Source: Paracoccaceae bacterium (GTDB lineage Bacteria; Pseudomonadota; Alphaproteobacteria; Rhodobacterales; Rhodobacteraceae). From it: DNA of 8,954 nt. Position numbers and translations under genes: made by a program. This document shows positions 6,572 through 8,954 of this stretch, one piece after another (position 1 is the stretch's first letter; each line of letters begins with the position of its first letter). The notes beneath the pieces were generated by a model. The model saw only the letters and a list, made by a program, of their open reading frames with translations, was not told the origin of the DNA and did not search any database. The stretch spans positions 1 to 8,954 of the forward strand of contig JALWQC010000053.1 of assembly GCA_027080755.1 (NCBI GenBank), written 5' to 3'.

Positions 6572-7717
6572 TCAGATGCACTTTTCCAGCAGATCAATGG
6601 TGTTTTCCAGCGTCATTTCCACCGGATTGCCGCCTGTGCTGGGATCTTCCAGCGCCATGCGGGCGATTTCCTCGATCCGGTTGGTGCCGATGCCCATTTC
6701 CGACAGGCGCTTGGGAATGCCGAGGCTCTCGTTCAGATCCACCACATACTGGCGGAATTCGTCAAAGCCGCCCTTTATGTCAAGATAGCCGTTAAGGGTT
6801 ACGATCCGGTCCTCGATGGCGGGACGGTTGAAATCCAGCACCGGCGGGATGACAACGGCGTTGGTGGTGCCGTGGTGCGTGCCGTAAACCGCGCCGATCG
6901 GGTGGGAAATCGCGTGGACGGCACCAAGCCCCTTCTGGAAGGCCGTAGCCCCCATCATCGCGGCACTCATCATATGGGCGCGGGCCTCGAGATCGGTGCC
7001 GTCAGCCATGGCGCGGGGCAGATATTCCTTGACCAGACGCAGGCCTTCCACCGCGATGCCTTGCGACATGGGGTGGTAGTGCGGCGAGGAGTAAGCCTCC
7101 AGACAATGGGCGAAGGCGTCCATGCCGGTGCCGGCGGTGATCATCGGCGGCATGCCGACGGTCAGTTCGGGGTCGGCGATAACGATGCCGGGCAGGACCT
7201 TCGGGTGGAAGATGATTTTCTTCACATGGGTTTCGGAATTGGTGATCACGCTGGCGCGCCCCACTTCCGAGCCCGTCCCCGCCGTGGTCGGCACGGCGAT
7301 GATCGGGGCGATGCCGTTCGGGTCGGCGCGGGTCCACCAGTCGTCCACGTCCTCGTAATCCCAGACGGGGCGGGTCTGGCCGGACATGAAGGCGACCATT
7401 TTTCCCAGATCGAGGCCCGAGCCGCCGCCAAAGGCAATCACGCCGTCATGGTTGCCGGCTTTGTAAACCTCCAGCCCCGCTTCGAGGTTCTTCTCGTTCG
7501 GGTTCGGGTCCACGTCCGAGAACATGGCGCGGCCAAGGCCGGCAGCCTCCATGATGTCCAGCGTTTCCTGCGTAATCGGCAGGTCGGCCAGCCCCTTGTC
7601 GGTGACCAGCAGCGGGTTTTTCATGCCGGTGGCTTCGCAGGCTTCGGGCAGTTCCTTGATACGTCCGGCCCCGAATTTGATCGTCGTCGGGTAGGACCAG
7701 TTTCCGTAAAGTTTCAT
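6572..7717 (-). CDS. Iron-containing (type III) alcohol dehydrogenase
   Basis: A cytoplasmic NAD-dependent, metal-dependent alcohol dehydrogenase of 381 residues, the usual family length. It shows the N-terminal nucleotide-binding half with GGGSGLD (97-103) and PTTAGTGSE (143-151), and a helical metal-binding half. The Fe ligands by family alignment are Asp200, His204 (GMDAFAHCLEAY), His268 (GAVHAISHPIG) and His282 (GTHHG). The chosen start is the ATG at 7717, giving MKLYGNWSYPTTIKFG, where family members begin; the frame stays open further upstream, but that part lies inside the aldehyde dehydrogenase gene. The ATG overlaps the aldehyde dehydrogenase stop codon (ATGA), so the two are co-translated. 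The pair should oxidise an alcohol to the aldehyde and on to the acid, or act in the reverse direction for this step. The substrate is not evident: simple alcohols, an amino-alcohol derivative or a sulfonate alcohol are all conceivable. Confidence 0.9.
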   Translation of the reverse strand: MKLYGNWSYPTTIKFGAGRIKELPEACEATGMKNPLLVTDKGLADLPITQETLDIMEAAGLGRAMFSDVDPNPNEKNLEAGLEVYKAGNHDGVIAFGGGSGLDLGKMVAFMSGQTRPVWDYEDVDDWWTRADPNGIAPIIAVPTTAGTGSEVGRASVITNSETHVKKIIFHPKVLPGIVIADPELTVGMPPMITAGTGMDAFAHCLEAYSSPHYHPMSQGIAVEGLRLVKEYLPRAMADGTDLEARAHMMSAAMMGATAFQKGLGAVHAISHPIGAVYGTHHGTTNAVVIPPVLDFNRPAIEDRIVTLNGYLDIKGGFDEFRQYVVDLNESLGIPKRLSEMGIGTNRIEEIARMALEDPSTGGNPVEMTLENTIDLLEKCI

Positions 7718-8954
7718 GATGTGACTTTCTTGAAGTGGTAGGATTTCGGACGGGTCAGATTCTGGAAGCCAAGCACGGACAGCGCCCCGCCACGGCCGGT
7801 ATTTTTGCAACCGGTCCAGCACAGGCCCGGATCGAGGTAATCGGCGCGGTTCATGAACACGGTGCCGGTTTCCAGTTCGGCCCCAATGCGGGCCGCGCGT
7901 TCCGGGTCATTGGTCCAGAGCGAACAGGTCAGCCCGAATTCGGAATCATTCATCAGCTCGATTGCTTCCTCGTCATTCGATACCTTCATAATACCGACCA
8001 CGGGGCCGAAGCTTTCGTCGCGCATGACGCGCATGTCGTGATCCACATCGACAAGGATCTGCGGCATCAGGTAGGTGCCCTCGCCGTCATCCATCGGGAA
8101 GCGTTCCGGGTCGATCAGGGGGGTGGCGCCCATGCTGACGGCCTCCATGATCTGGCCGCGCACTTCGTCGGCAAACCGCTGGTTGGCCATCGGGCCGATG
8201 GTGGTTTCAGGGTCCAGCGGATCGCCCAGTTTATAGTCGTTGACGATGGCCACGGCCTTTTTGACAAATTCGTCATACAGGCTGTCGATCACATAAATCC
8301 GCTCGATCCCGCAGCAACACTGGCCGGAATTGAACATCGCCGCGTCGATCAGCGTGGCCACGGCCGCGTCCAGATCGGCGTCATCCATGACATAGCCGGG
8401 GTCCTTGCCGCCAAGCTCCGTGCCAACGCCGGTGAAGGTGCCGGCTGCGGCGCGTTCCATTTCCTGCCCGCCCCCGACGGAGCCGGTGAAGTTGATGAAA
8501 TCGAACTGGTTGTCCGCAATCAGCGCCGAGGTGGTGGCATGATCAAGGAACACGTTCTGGAACAAATCGGCGGGGATGCCGGCGCGGGTGAAAGCCTCTA
8601 CCATGCGCTCGCCGGCCAGCAGGGTCTGGCTGGCGTGTTTCAGGATCACGGCATTGCCGGCGATCAGGGCGGGGGAAACGGTGTTGATGGCCGTCAGATA
8701 GGGATAGTTCCACGGGGCTATAACCAGCACAACGCCGTGAGGCTCGCGCTCTATCCGGCGTTCGAAATCGCCGCTGTTCTCCACGATATGGGGGGCGAGG
8801 GCCTCTTCCGCGATGGCAGCCATGCCGCTGGCACGTTCCTCGACCCCGCCGAATTCCCCGCCATAGCGCACGGGGCGGCCCATCATATGGGCCAGCTCGA
8901 CAACGATATCATCGTTCATTTTGCCCAACTCGACCACACCGGCCTGCACCAGCT
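7714..8954 (-). CDS. NAD(P)-dependent aldehyde dehydrogenase (5' end outside window)
   Basis: A member of the aldehyde dehydrogenase superfamily that turns an aldehyde into a carboxylate. About 413 residues are present; the frame is still open at the right edge, and roughly 50 N-terminal residues should be missing. Counting from the GTG at 8949, which is an internal codon and not a convincing start, the motifs are PWNYP (79-83) with Asn81, ILKHAS (102-107) with the cofactor-binding Lys104, FTGSVGGG (154-161), ELGGKDP (178-184) with the general base Glu178, NSGQCCCG (207-214) with the catalytic Cys212, and DESFGP (311-316). Three cysteines in a row at the active site are uncommon, though CC is known in other members. 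It is the upstream partner of the iron-dependent alcohol dehydrogenase, joined by a 4-base stop/start overlap. The superfamily is certain; the substrate is unknown. Confidence 0.93.
   Translation of the reverse strand, partial: LVQAGVVELGKMNDDIVVELAHMMGRPVRYGGEFGGVEERASGMAAIAEEALAPHIVENSGDFERRIEREPHGVVLVIAPWNYPYLTAINTVSPALIAGNAVILKHASQTLLAGERMVEAFTRAGIPADLFQNVFLDHATTSALIADNQFDFINFTGSVGGGQEMERAAAGTFTGVGTELGGKDPGYVMDDADLDAAVATLIDAAMFNSGQCCCGIERIYVIDSLYDEFVKKAVAIVNDYKLGDPLDPETTIGPMANQRFADEVRGQIMEAVSMGATPLIDPERFPMDDGEGTYLMPQILVDVDHDMRVMRDESFGPVVGIMKVSNDEEAIELMNDSEFGLTCSLWTNDPERAARIGAELETGTVFMNRADYLDPGLCWTGCKNTGRGGALSVLGFQNLTRPKSYHFKKVTS

Noticed and set aside
6479..7741. A 420-codon open frame on the + strand opposite the alcohol dehydrogenase
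   Set aside because: It is antisense to a well-supported gene, and its translation is His/Gly/Arg-rich without motifs.
7718..7822. A 35-codon upstream extension of the alcohol dehydrogenase frame
   Set aside because: It lies entirely inside the aldehyde dehydrogenase gene and does not match the family N-terminus. The ATG at 7717 with the ATGA overlap is the natural start.

Overview
The window looks like a chromosomal segment of an alphaproteobacterium of the Rhodobacterales (Rhodobacteraceae/Roseobacter type). The evidence is high-GC coding sequence, the tightly packed era - DUF1491 - recO block, and a gene for (2S)-methylsuccinyl-CoA dehydrogenase, the signature acyl-CoA dehydrogenase of the ethylmalonyl-CoA pathway that many Rhodobacterales use instead of the glyoxylate shunt. 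I see no tRNA, rRNA, CRISPR array, insertion sequence, integrase or other sign of mobility. No stretch longer than 300 bases lacks a gene; the two real gaps are 173 and 187 bases.

Layout: Bases 1-1469 on the + strand hold the 3' end of era (GTPase for 16S rRNA/30S maturation), a small DUF1491 gene that starts inside the era stop codon, and recO (recombinational repair) 8 bases further on; this is the tail of a housekeeping operon. Everything from 1466 to the end is on the - strand. mcd (1466-3127) runs tail-to-tail into recO with overlapping stop codons. It has a GTG start, a clear Shine-Dalgarno, a good sigma-70-like promoter, and three copies of TTATGTT around that promoter. Upstream of it is a two-gene operon (transcribed 6384 to 3301): an exported catalase-fold haem protein of the y4iL type, then a membrane-anchored or exported di-haem cytochrome c related to RoxA/di-haem peroxidases. 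The stop codon of the first gene is part of the ribosome-binding site of the second. At the right edge, an aldehyde dehydrogenase (5' end cut off by the window) and an iron-dependent alcohol dehydrogenase overlap by ATGA and are followed by a strong hairpin.

How the genes work together: Mcd oxidises (2S)-methylsuccinyl-CoA to mesaconyl-CoA in acetyl-CoA assimilation, passing electrons to electron-transfer flavoprotein. The ADH/ALDH pair would take a primary alcohol through the aldehyde to a carboxylate in the cytoplasm, making two NADH; the substrate cannot be read from the sequence. The catalase-like/di-haem pair should work together in the periplasm. It is the least explained part of the window and the best candidate for an undescribed system: both proteins are haem-based oxygen/peroxide chemistry types, but the first lacks the usual distal catalase Asn, so simple peroxide disproportionation is doubtful.
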